Shown: in pieces, positions 45,947 to 53,955 of the stretch
How positions within the stretch are numbered: position 1 is the first letter of the stretch
Layout: every line of letters begins with the position of its first letter
Assembly (NCBI GenBank): GCA_017999835.1
Contig: JAGNLA010000006.1
Location: forward strand, 64,001 to 128,000
DNA: 64,000 nucleotides
Direction of reading: 5' to 3'
DNA from: Caldisericia bacterium
GTDB taxonomy: Bacteria; Caldisericota; Caldisericia; JAAYUI01
The notes under the pieces: model-generated
Databases searched by the model: none
What the model was told of the DNA's origin: nothing
The model's input: only the letters and a program-made list of their open reading frames with translations
Position numbers and translations under genes: made by a program

Positions 45947-48514
45947 TTATTGTTCAGTCCAGACCGTCACAGAGACAGCCACTTGATTTGTGGCACTGAT
46001 CGGTGTTCCATCAAACATTGGCCTGCCAACCTCATCGTGACGTTCTAGCTGGGATTTTGAGACATCCAAAAGACCGTCGCCCACAACTACGATGCCAAAG
46101 CAGGGAGTCTCGTCAACAACATTCTCAATGTTGAGATTTGCTGGAATCCTAAACCTTATCTTGTAGGATTGGCCATACTGGAGGTTTTTTATCTGGGCAA
46201 TCTCGGAAAGTTTTGTCATTATGGGTGTTTTGCCATAGTCACCCCAGCTGCAGACGTAAACAGTGCCGTTAAATCCTGATGTTTTTCCGTCGCCCCTGGT
46301 TGAAGTTATTACAAACTCGTTTTTATAGCTTCTTCTTATAGAATAGGAGGTGGCAGGCATCCATTTTGTCATGTAGCTGTCGTTGCCGCAGCCCCTGCCA
46401 TTTGCACAACCAAAGCTGTCCATCATATAAGCGCTGCCGGAAACAATATTTTGACACGAAAGGTTGGTCAGGCCTGTTTGAATTATTGTAGTGTCGCTTC
46501 CTATGATCATGCCGTTGGAGAAGAAATCAGCTCCAAGTTTTGCGATACTTGAAGAACCAGTTCGACCTGGCATTGCCGACCACACAGTTTTTTGATATGA
46601 GGTGTCAACGTCCAGACCAACCATTTTTTCTTTGCCAGAAGAATCTTTTTGGATGTATGTCAGGTAGCCGTTTTTGAAGTCGACCGGCCTGCCGTCAATA
46701 AACTGAGACGAACCGTCAAGTTTGTAGACCATTGTGTAGCTGTCAAATGCGATGACCACTTTATCCCACCACACCCAGATGTTTTGTGAAGAATTTCCAC
46801 CCATCGGTCTTATGTCCGCATCAGCCTTCAGGTTTTTCCATTTGTCAAAAACAAACATCCTTTTGTCTTGGGAAATGAACGCTGTCATCATGTCTGTTAT
46901 CTGTATTTGTGGGCGATTGATCAATTCCTTGCAGTATTTGAAATAAAGTTCATCGACAAAAAATGATTGGCTCTTGAGTGTAGTGAGGTTGATTGAGTAG
47001 TAATCGGCTATACCTGTGGGAATGTACAACACGTCATTAAAAACATTGCCACAAAGGCCGGAAGTTATCTGGTAGAGAGATTTGAATTTGTAATGACTGA
47101 TTTTTTTTGGTGAAGATTCGCCGATATAGCTGAATCCTACTGAGAGACCTACAGTGTACTGGTTAATTTTCTTGATGGAGTCGTAGAAAGGGTCATACGT
47201 TTGCCAGATTGAGATGATCTTCTTTTCAAAGGCAAGGTAGTTTGGGGCTTTGGGCAGTATGGTTCTTGTTGATTCTATCGGCTTGAGGTTCTCGTCAAGC
47301 AGGTAGCCTGCTACGGAATTTTCCTGGTCACATGGGAAACCTATTGCAAAGAATCCCCTCTCAGTATTAAGAATAGACGTTTGCGATGGGAAGAACCGGT
47401 TTTCCACTTTCATATTTTCCAAGTCAACCACCCAGGCGCCGTCCGGGTTTGGAATAAATATTTTTGTTCCAAATAGTCTGACTTTTTGGGCAAGCAAAGC
47501 AAAACTTTGGCAGGGAAGAAAGAGTTTGTCTTTAAAATTTTTATAATCGTAGACGTGCCAGCCACATCCAGAACTTTTTTCGAGGCTGTCATAGTAGACC
47601 AGATAATCGCCAAACCACAGTTTCCATTCAAAATTTCCGGAATTGTCCGGTTTCTCAACCTCGAGTTCCTCGAGGAGATCCCATTTGTAATCGAACCTCC
47701 ATGCATGTGATTTCTGGCTGGCAGGATCCCTGGAATCATTGATGCTCAGAATTTCAACGCAGTTGTTTTTGAAATTGTATAGTTTCTGTCCAGGAAACCC
47801 GTAGATCTCAATTGGGACAAAATCCATCCTGGCAAACTCAAATAGTTTCCCATCGACTATCGCAAAGCGGTTTTGGGGGTCATTACAGATTTCGATGTTT
47901 TTGCTTTCAATAATTGTTCTGCCGGATTTGTCCAAGATGTTGCTTTTTGTGCCACGTTCGAGATAGAAGAACTGACTGCTGACAGGATGGAATATTGGTA
48001 TCTTGGAATCATCGAAGTTTATTGTGAAAATGTCTTTGTAGTCAAGGTTCATCACTCTGATTGTATAATTTATCAGTCCATCGGTTTTGGCCGACTCCTG
48101 TTTGAGCCAAACAATGTAGTTCTGGTCTGGAAAAACCGCAATGTTACAGTTTGGGTTTATGATGTATTTGGGTTTGTCAGGGGTGTCGGAAAAATAATGG
48201 ATTTTTTGGATTTGACTGGGTTTGCCCCAGCTTGGGTTTGCTTCAATCTGCCAGAGGTTCGCGTATGGGTTTGTACCAATGTTGTTCAGGTTCAGACATG
48301 CTTTCCCTCCAGACAGATCAAAATTTGGTATATATGTTGGTTTGCCTGGCATGTACTCATCTATTTCCCCGCCTAATATGACAGATTTTGAAGGCAGTAT
48401 TGGGTAAGCCGGTCTTTGGCTGGAAAAATCGAAAGACAATTGTCCTGGATCTATGGCAAAAATCTGACTTGGAATCAGTATCATCGCCATGACAACCACT
48501 GTCAGTCTTTTCAT
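45947..48514 (-). CDS. Large exported protein with propeller-like repeats, unknown function
   Basis: An 855-residue protein with signal peptide MKRLTVVVMAMILIPSQIFA, starting at ATG 48514 behind AAGGAGGT. There is no lipobox. The body is rich in short beta repeats containing 'VWWDKVVIAFDSYTMVYKLD'-like strands and Ser/Gly/Asn turns. It contains several cysteines near residues 680-720 (LSCQNIV, DSFGCANGRGCGND) that could form disulfides. The C-terminal ~100 residues form a beta-sandwich ending ISATNQVAVSVTVWTEQ. Not assigned to a family. Confidence 0.65.
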   Translation of the reverse strand: MKRLTVVVMAMILIPSQIFAIDPGQLSFDFSSQRPAYPILPSKSVILGGEIDEYMPGKPTYIPNFDLSGGKACLNLNNIGTNPYANLWQIEANPSWGKPSQIQKIHYFSDTPDKPKYIINPNCNIAVFPDQNYIVWLKQESAKTDGLINYTIRVMNLDYKDIFTINFDDSKIPIFHPVSSQFFYLERGTKSNILDKSGRTIIESKNIEICNDPQNRFAIVDGKLFEFARMDFVPIEIYGFPGQKLYNFKNNCVEILSINDSRDPASQKSHAWRFDYKWDLLEELEVEKPDNSGNFEWKLWFGDYLVYYDSLEKSSGCGWHVYDYKNFKDKLFLPCQSFALLAQKVRLFGTKIFIPNPDGAWVVDLENMKVENRFFPSQTSILNTERGFFAIGFPCDQENSVAGYLLDENLKPIESTRTILPKAPNYLAFEKKIISIWQTYDPFYDSIKKINQYTVGLSVGFSYIGESSPKKISHYKFKSLYQITSGLCGNVFNDVLYIPTGIADYYSINLTTLKSQSFFVDELYFKYCKELINRPQIQITDMMTAFISQDKRMFVFDKWKNLKADADIRPMGGNSSQNIWVWWDKVVIAFDSYTMVYKLDGSSQFIDGRPVDFKNGYLTYIQKDSSGKEKMVGLDVDTSYQKTVWSAMPGRTGSSSIAKLGADFFSNGMIIGSDTTIIQTGLTNLSCQNIVSGSAYMMDSFGCANGRGCGNDSYMTKWMPATSYSIRRSYKNEFVITSTRGDGKTSGFNGTVYVCSWGDYGKTPIMTKLSEIAQIKNLQYGQSYKIRFRIPANLNIENVVDETPCFGIVVVGDGLLDVSKSQLERHDEVGRPMFDGTPISATNQVAVSVTVWTEQ

Positions 48515-48674
48515 GCCACCTCCTTGGTTAAACATAGATTATTGTCAAAAAAAATTTAATTGCAATACCCCAAATAACTTGCAACTGGCAAATATTGATC
48601 AATTTTTTCACATTTAACTTTTATGTCCTGATATTTGAGAAATAAAGGAAAAGATTGAGTTTTTATGGGAGAAC

Positions 48675-48715
48675 TTGACAGATGAGTAGAAAAAAATATA
48701 ATGAGCATATGCTCA
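48675..48715 (+). promoter_or_regulatory. TetR-gene promoter overlapped by a 14-bp palindrome
   Basis: TTGACA (48675-48680), 16 nt, TATAAT (48697-48702), both perfect. The palindrome TGAGCATATGCTCA (48702-48715) begins on the last base of the -10 and covers the start site. A further TGAGCA half-site lies at 48717-48722. Probably the autoregulatory operator. Confidence 0.8.
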
Positions 48716-48730
48716 ATGAGCAGGTGACCA

Positions 48731-49318
48731 ATGGCTGAGGGCAATCGAAAAGAACAGAAGGAGCGGACGAGGAAACTCATTGTGGAAACGGCGATGGCAG
48801 AGTTTTCCACAAAGGGTTTTGCAGCAACCAACACCAGGGACATTGCCGCAACGGCAGGTATATCGCACGGGTCGGTGTTTGTGCACTTTCCAACGCGTGA
48901 GAACCTGATAATGGCTGTGGTCTCTGAGTTTGGACAGCGAGTTCAACGGCAGATGGGTCAACTTGTGGATAATCAAGATACCATAAGGAGTGTTTTGGTG
49001 TCACATCTGTCAATTATTGGCCAACACGAACTTTTCTATACCAGACTTGTGACCGAGGGGACGCTGCTTCCTGACTGCGCAAGATCAGAACTGGCACGAA
49101 TACAAACCATCATTTCGTCAAGATTGCTGCAGGCTGTGCACAGCCAATCAGAGGAAGGTTCAGTCAAGGACCTGCCGTTCCCAATGCTTTTCAACTCCTG
49201 GCTGGCTTTGATTAACCATTACCTGGCAAACAAGGATTGGTTCTGTCCTGGAAAGCCTGTGATTGAGACGCTCGGAAACCAGTTGATAGATTATTTTTTG
49301 AAAACGATTCAGAAATAA
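48731..49318 (+). CDS. TetR family transcriptional regulator
   Basis: A 195-residue repressor-type protein. The N-terminal helix-turn-helix is clear (FSTKGFAATNTRDIAATAGIS, then HGSVFVHFPTRENL, residues ~20-55), followed by an all-helical ligand domain. ATG 48731 follows AGGTGA. The adjacent perfect palindrome suggests autorepression. The next gene starts 10 bp after its stop, so the regulator and the tandem zinc-ribbon genes likely form an operon. Confidence 0.9.
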   Translation: MAEGNRKEQKERTRKLIVETAMAEFSTKGFAATNTRDIAATAGISHGSVFVHFPTRENLIMAVVSEFGQRVQRQMGQLVDNQDTIRSVLVSHLSIIGQHELFYTRLVTEGTLLPDCARSELARIQTIISSRLLQAVHSQSEEGSVKDLPFPMLFNSWLALINHYLANKDWFCPGKPVIETLGNQLIDYFLKTIQK

Positions 49319-49328
49319 TGGAGGGAAA

Positions 49329-49586
49329 ATGAGCGCAAACTGCAAATCTTGCGGTCGCATAATGACAAAACCTGAGGATTACTCAGGCGGAAACCTGGAA
49401 AACCAATACTGCTCAAGCTGCACAAACGCTGATGGTTCCATGAAAAGTCTCGATGAGATAACACTTCACATCGCCAATCAACTTATCATGAGCCAGGGCA
49501 TCGACCGCGAAGCTGCCACAAAAGCCGCCAGGTCGATTCTTTCTGTTCAACCTCAGTGGCGGAAGCAGACTCAAAAAAAAAGATAG
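49329..49586 (+). CDS. Zinc-ribbon protein, first part of a frameshifted zinc-ribbon/TM/ectodomain gene
   Basis: An 85-residue product with a Zn_ribbon_2-like domain: Cys pairs at 5/8 (CKSCG) and 28/31 (YCSSC), then a helical part with ITLHIANQLIMSQGIDREAA. It ends at TAG in ...QKKR. Compared with the 51084 paralogue, translation should continue into a transmembrane helix. The correct frame is resumed one base on within the A9 run at 49573-49581. The ribosome site is GGAGG. A stand-alone zinc-ribbon product, a fused product through slippage, or a pseudogene are all possible. Confidence 0.75.
   Translation: MSANCKSCGRIMTKPEDYSGGNLENQYCSSCTNADGSMKSLDEITLHIANQLIMSQGIDREAATKAARSILSVQPQWRKQTQKKR
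49573..49581 (+). other. A9 homopolymer at a frameshift point
   Basis: Nine consecutive A residues, at which frame 0 runs into TAG while the +1 frame continues uninterrupted for ~500 codons. Deletion or slippage of one A joins the two parts. Confidence 0.9.
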
Positions 49587-51075
49587 CAGAGCTAGGAATA
49601 AACTGATTGTTGTCCTTGTTGCAATTATTTTTCTTCTTTCGTCGGTCACGACCTATTTGTTGCTGAACCAACGAAAAAATGAGAATGACAATGCCTTTTA
49701 CTTCACAGAAAATTATGAGGAATTAGGCATGGATTGTTATGTAAAAATGATAAATGATACATCTCAAACAGTAATAAAAGATGGAGTCAAAATAAATCAT
49801 GTCCCACTCGGTCTTGATCAAACAAACTTGAAGTTCAAAAGTAATGGTTTTCTAGAGTTTGTAATAGATGATAAAAGGGATGTTCAATATATGTGCGATT
49901 TGTATCCCCCAAAAGAAATACAGTTTTGTCAAGATAAATCTGGAAAGCCAATTGGTTTTTACTCAGTGCCATTAAGTTACGACCCAGAATCGAAAGACAA
50001 ATATTTGGGTTGTATTACAAACGGCAACATTCTTGATGATAAGAAGAATAAAACTTACTGGCTTGTTGACAAACCGGAATTGGGTAGGCAGGTTATCAAA
50101 GAAATATCAGATGATCCAAGTAGAGCAAGGACAATAGGTTCTCCCTTTGATGGCGAGGCATATTTTTGTGGTGACTTTGTTATCTGGCTGGAGAAGAATA
50201 CGGCAAATCCAGTTATGACCTCTGTTATGGGCTATAATTCAATGACTAAAAAAGTTTTTCCTATTGATGTGTCCTTGACCTGGAAGAGTGCAATTCAAGC
50301 CGGGTCAACCTGCGTCTATTGGGTAGATTCTGGCAACCCGAACGAAAATGAATACACAGTCAAAGGTTTTGATCTTGCCAGTATGAAACCAATCGAAACA
50401 GGCATATCGCTCAAATACAACTTCCCTTACAAATACAATTCTTCAAATTCTTTAAACGGCAAATTTGAAAGAGATAATCCCATATATTCCATGTGGTGCA
50501 TTTCCGGGGACGACGTTGTTTATGAAGATGTTGGCAACAACAATTCTTTGATGATGTTTTCGAAAATGACCAACAAAACTGTTGGATTTTCAAAATCAAA
50601 ATATACTCCTTTCTATCCAAAGATTATTTGGTGGACATGGAAAGACGAAAACGATCCAAACAGCAAATCATATTATCGATACACCGCAAATCATTCCTTT
50701 TTTACGGATACAAACTCGAAAAGGATTGACCCTTTCTGCGTGTGGGCGTCAAAACAATTGGATGAAACATACACTTTTTCATATCTGAAGAAATCACAAC
50801 TTCAGGGTAAGCCTGGGCTAATTGAGAACGTCAAACCTTTAAGGTTAGTTGGTGTTACAGGGGATTGGTTTTTGTGGATCGAACAAGATACGACAAATCA
50901 AAAAAATGCAATTATTAAAGCATACAATTTTGTGACAAAACAAACAAAAAATCTTGGTATTTACGAACTTAACATACAATACTATCCTGATATAACCTGC
51001 TTTGATAACACAATAGCCTGGTCTGCATATAGTGAAGGAACAGGTTATGACATTTTCTACACAAGGTTGCCATAG
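49582..51075 (+). CDS. Transmembrane and extracytoplasmic part of the frameshifted zinc-ribbon gene
   Basis: Open from directly after the A9 run. It begins DSRARNKL, followed by a transmembrane helix with IVVLVAIIFLLSS, then a ~450-residue beta-rich ectodomain ending YDIFYTRLP. It has no start codon with a ribosome site of its own. The first possible codon, TTG 49657, is inside the membrane helix. It is therefore only sensible as the continuation of the 49329 frame. The ectodomain resembles a TolB-like or irregular propeller (FCGDFVIWLEKN, VTGDWFLWIEQD). Confidence 0.7.
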   Translation, partial: DSRARNKLIVVLVAIIFLLSSVTTYLLLNQRKNENDNAFYFTENYEELGMDCYVKMINDTSQTVIKDGVKINHVPLGLDQTNLKFKSNGFLEFVIDDKRDVQYMCDLYPPKEIQFCQDKSGKPIGFYSVPLSYDPESKDKYLGCITNGNILDDKKNKTYWLVDKPELGRQVIKEISDDPSRARTIGSPFDGEAYFCGDFVIWLEKNTANPVMTSVMGYNSMTKKVFPIDVSLTWKSAIQAGSTCVYWVDSGNPNENEYTVKGFDLASMKPIETGISLKYNFPYKYNSSNSLNGKFERDNPIYSMWCISGDDVVYEDVGNNNSLMMFSKMTNKTVGFSKSKYTPFYPKIIWWTWKDENDPNSKSYYRYTANHSFFTDTNSKRIDPFCVWASKQLDETYTFSYLKKSQLQGKPGLIENVKPLRLVGVTGDWFLWIEQDTTNQKNAIIKAYNFVTKQTKNLGIYELNIQYYPDITCFDNTIAWSAYSEGTGYDIFYTRLP

Positions 51076-51083
51076 GAGGCAAA

Positions 51084-52646
51084 ATGAGCGTAAACTGCAA
51101 ATCATGCGGACGAGTAATGACAAAACCTGAAGATTTTTATGGAGGAGACTTAGACAGTCAATACTGCTCAAGTTGCACAAACGCTGACGGTTCCTTGAAA
51201 AATCTCGATGAGATCACACTTCACATCGCCAATCAACTTATCATGAGCCAGGGCATCGACCGTGAAGCTGCCACAAAAGCCGCCCGGTCGATTCTTTCCG
51301 TCCAACCTGAGTGGAGAGATAAACTGAGAACTCAGGAAGGCAGAAAAACCTGGAAAACAAAGTTTCTTTTGACCAGTCTGTCGGTTTTGCTTGTTGTCAC
51401 ACTGGGTGTGGTTTGGTTGGTATGGCCAAGGGAAAGAACCATCTATTGGGATGTGCCGACACCAACAGATAAAGTTCTGGGTTTGGATGTCAAACCTGAA
51501 TATATCAAGTCAAACCATGACGGTGTTGAAGTCACACAGGTGTCTATCCCTGAAGATCAATACAACACAAGAATCGACAAAAATGATGGTTCTGTATACT
51601 TTTGTGATTATGTTCACAGCCAGACTGGTTACAGACTGGAGTTTGACAACAAACCTTTTGAAAAAACTGTGGCAATTGACAGAGTTGCTGCCGGTCAACA
51701 ATCCAATTTCCTTTATGTTGGCAGCATCGCCAAGGATTTTTCTACAGACAATTTAAGGATTTTCTGGGTCACAAGTGATGAAAAAAACAACTGGGTTCTG
51801 ATGGAAGGCTTGAGGAAATCAGATCAATATGAACAGATTGCAGAAAATGTAGATCCTTTCAGCGTTGTTGTGTGTGGAAAATCAGTTGTTTGGTTACAAA
51901 AGGATGACTCTAATAATAGCTCAGTAAAGGTTTTCAATGTTGAAACCAGCAAGGTTTACGAGGTGGAAGCGCCAAATGGTTTCAAGTCTGACTTAAAAGC
52001 TGGTGATAATGTTGTTTTCTGGTCGGATTATGGTGATGCGTCCAAGCAGGGGTTTGAGGTTGTCGGTTACGACTTTGACAGAAAAACTCTCATCAAAACT
52101 GGGTTGCAAAGTGTATTTCCTGGTGAAAAGTCAAAAGATTCAAGATTTGTAGGGAAACTGGAGAGCAAGCTAAGGGCTTACGAGACTAACATACCTGATA
52201 ACTGGTTTGTGACAGGTGATTGCGTTTTCATGAGCAATTATAATGATCAGTCGAAAATAATGTCATTCAACTATAAAATCAATGTCCTAGAAAATATCGA
52301 TTGTGGCTGGAACACTTCAAACTGGAAATCCAGGAGGATGTGGTCGTCCTGGGACAATTGTTTTTATTTGACAGACGTGGCCTCGGACGAGTTGTTGGGC
52401 GGTGATTTCTCCGAAGGGAAAGATAATCAGAGGATTGCCTGGCTGAATGCAAAAGGATCGTTACCATTTAAGCAAAACTACAGAATATCGACATTCAAGC
52501 TTGAACCAAAAGGACAATCGACAATAAAGACAATCAAGATGAATGGTTTTGACTCGACTTATATTGATTTTTTCAAGATCACAGGAGATTGGCTCATCTG
52601 GCTAACGCAAACCGAGCAGCTCAATGATCAGGATGCGCCAAAGTGA
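51084..52646 (+). CDS. Zinc-ribbon/transmembrane/ectodomain protein, interrupted by in-frame TGA
   Basis: A 520-residue product: Zn_ribbon_2-like domain (CKSCG and YCSSC pairs, residues 5-31), helical region, one transmembrane helix (about 95-115, LLTSLSVLLVVTLGVVWLVW), then a propeller-like ectodomain with repeats such as VVCGKSVVWLQKDD and ITGDWLIWLTQ. The first 80 codons are nearly identical in DNA to those of the 49329 gene, whereas the ectodomains have diverged. The TGA at 52644 stops translation 57 codons before the end expected from the paralogue. ATG follows AGGAGG. Confidence 0.78.
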   Translation: MSVNCKSCGRVMTKPEDFYGGDLDSQYCSSCTNADGSLKNLDEITLHIANQLIMSQGIDREAATKAARSILSVQPEWRDKLRTQEGRKTWKTKFLLTSLSVLLVVTLGVVWLVWPRERTIYWDVPTPTDKVLGLDVKPEYIKSNHDGVEVTQVSIPEDQYNTRIDKNDGSVYFCDYVHSQTGYRLEFDNKPFEKTVAIDRVAAGQQSNFLYVGSIAKDFSTDNLRIFWVTSDEKNNWVLMEGLRKSDQYEQIAENVDPFSVVVCGKSVVWLQKDDSNNSSVKVFNVETSKVYEVEAPNGFKSDLKAGDNVVFWSDYGDASKQGFEVVGYDFDRKTLIKTGLQSVFPGEKSKDSRFVGKLESKLRAYETNIPDNWFVTGDCVFMSNYNDQSKIMSFNYKINVLENIDCGWNTSNWKSRRMWSSWDNCFYLTDVASDELLGGDFSEGKDNQRIAWLNAKGSLPFKQNYRISTFKLEPKGQSTIKTIKMNGFDSTYIDFFKITGDWLIWLTQTEQLNDQDAPK

Positions 52647-52817
52647 CAACTGTTAAAAATTATGTGCACCAATCTCGAGTCTGGCAAGCAAATTGACCTT
52701 GGCGCCTACAATTTTCAAACAGCTAACATTGACCTAGAAGCTTTCAAGGGCTTGGTGACATGGAAAGCCTGGAGCAAAGAAACTCAGAACGATATTTATT
52801 TTGCCAAACTTCCGTGA
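52647..52817 (+). pseudogene. In-frame continuation beyond the TGA
   Basis: The same frame stays open for 56 more codons. It encodes a segment with LESGKQIDLGAYNF, LVTWKAWS and a final NDIYFAKLP, aligning with the terminal AYNFVTKQTKNLGIYE and YDIFYTRLP of the upstream paralogue. A terminator follows directly. This shows the TGA is internal, not the ancestral end. Confidence 0.85.
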
Positions 52818-52832
52818 GCCTTGATTGATAAT

Positions 52833-52865
52833 AAAAAAGGCAGGGACGATATCCCTGCCTTTTTA
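52833..52865. terminator. Bidirectional terminator between convergent genes
   Basis: A 13-bp stem AAAAAGGCAGGGA/TCCCTGCCTTTTT (52834-52846, 52852-52864) with a 5-nt loop and T runs on both strands. It ends the zinc-ribbon operon and the convergent Ig-like gene. Confidence 0.92.
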
Positions 52866-52882
52866 GATTGTGTTCCGTGGCG

Positions 52883-53797
52883 CTATTTATTTACTTTAAT
52901 ATTATGTGCTTTATTTGTTCCATTGAATATATCGAATGTTATGTAATCTGGTTTTGTGTCGCCGGTGAACTTTATGTTTATAATCTTGGACTTTCCAGGA
53001 GGGATGCTCGCACTGGCAGCACTGAACTCAACTCCTGCGATGTTGGCTGGTTTTACAATGACAGTGTTTTTAAGCTTGTTTGTCATGGTTATTGATCCAG
53101 AATCTGTGATTGATTCGGGGTTAAATTCAACGCCAGAGCTTACAATTGCCTTGATTGGGATGTCGAAGCTTGCAATATCGCTTGAAACGGTAAGCGTGCT
53201 TGGGTAAACCCCGCCGGCAAAGTGCGAAGCTGTCATTTTGACCCAGATCAAGTTTGATCCCTGTGCAGGAACATCGACAATATCCGGGTAGGTTTGAATC
53301 CAGAAGGCTGAAGATTTGACATTGAAAGACATGTTGGTTTTAGAAGGATTATTAATGACAATAATTCTCACAAGTCCTGGCTTGATGTCAATTGATCTTG
53401 GTGTGGCTGTTGGTTTGTCTGATTCAGGCAGTACATGGATTGTCACCGGTAGAGAGATTTCCTCAAGCGCATCTTTGTCGCTTGCGGTTTTGATCTGAAT
53501 TTCAGTTTGATGTTCGCCTGGTTCAAGTTTTGAGGCGTCAACATTAATCTTGATGGTTGGAGAAGTGGTTTTGTTGATCAAAAAAGTTTTGGGTTGGCAG
53601 GAAATCCAGTCTGGAAGACTGTCAATGCTGAGTTCCTTTTCAAATCCCCTTGTTGAGATGACATTGAAACTCGTTGTAGTTTTGTTTTTTTCGTACAATG
53701 TCAATTCAATTATTCCTGGTTCTGCTACAAACGTTGCCGCCCAGACAGATGCAGATGCCATTACAATTGCTGCGACCAAAAAAAGCATTTTCTTCAT
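52883..53797 (-). CDS. Exported Ig-like/BACON-type protein
   Basis: A 304-residue protein with a signal peptide ending near SVWAATF, followed by two or three immunoglobulin-like beta-sandwiches. The first has the BACON-like pattern SIDSLPDWISCQPKTFLIN with KLEPGEHQTEIQIKT. The second contains FWIQTYPDIVDVPAQGSN and FAGGVYPSTLTVSS. Such domains bind carbohydrate or act as spacers. The start is ATG 53797, 6 nt after a TTTAAT -10, so it is probably leaderless. An ATG at 53803 is too close to the promoter. Confidence 0.72.
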   Translation of the reverse strand: MKKMLFLVAAIVMASASVWAATFVAEPGIIELTLYEKNKTTTSFNVISTRGFEKELSIDSLPDWISCQPKTFLINKTTSPTIKINVDASKLEPGEHQTEIQIKTASDKDALEEISLPVTIHVLPESDKPTATPRSIDIKPGLVRIIVINNPSKTNMSFNVKSSAFWIQTYPDIVDVPAQGSNLIWVKMTASHFAGGVYPSTLTVSSDIASFDIPIKAIVSSGVEFNPESITDSGSITMTNKLKNTVIVKPANIAGVEFSAASASIPPGKSKIINIKFTGDTKPDYITFDIFNGTNKAHNIKVNK

Positions 53798-53803
53798 ATT
53801 CAT

Positions 53804-53832
53804 ATTAAACAATATGCCGTTCGAACTCTCAA
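53804..53832 (-). promoter_or_regulatory. Promoter of a probable leaderless mRNA
   Basis: On the minus strand TTGAGA (53832-53827), 17 nt, TTTAAT (53809-53804), then 6 nt to ATG 53797. Confidence 0.55.
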
Positions 53833-53955
53833 GGTTCAAAATGACAAAAAATATTATTTAGCTCGCATAGGTTATTCTATACACAATCGATTTGATTTAT
53901 GGACAAGAATGTTGTACCATAAACACAGTTAATATTTGTCATCAAGGAGAGCAGG

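Noticed and set aside
49329-52817. General reassignment of TGA as a sense codon
   Set aside because: kdpA, kdpB, cobT and the M1-like gene all end at TGA in natural positions, including ATGA overlaps, so TGA is a normal stop here. The internal TGA at 52644 is gene-specific.
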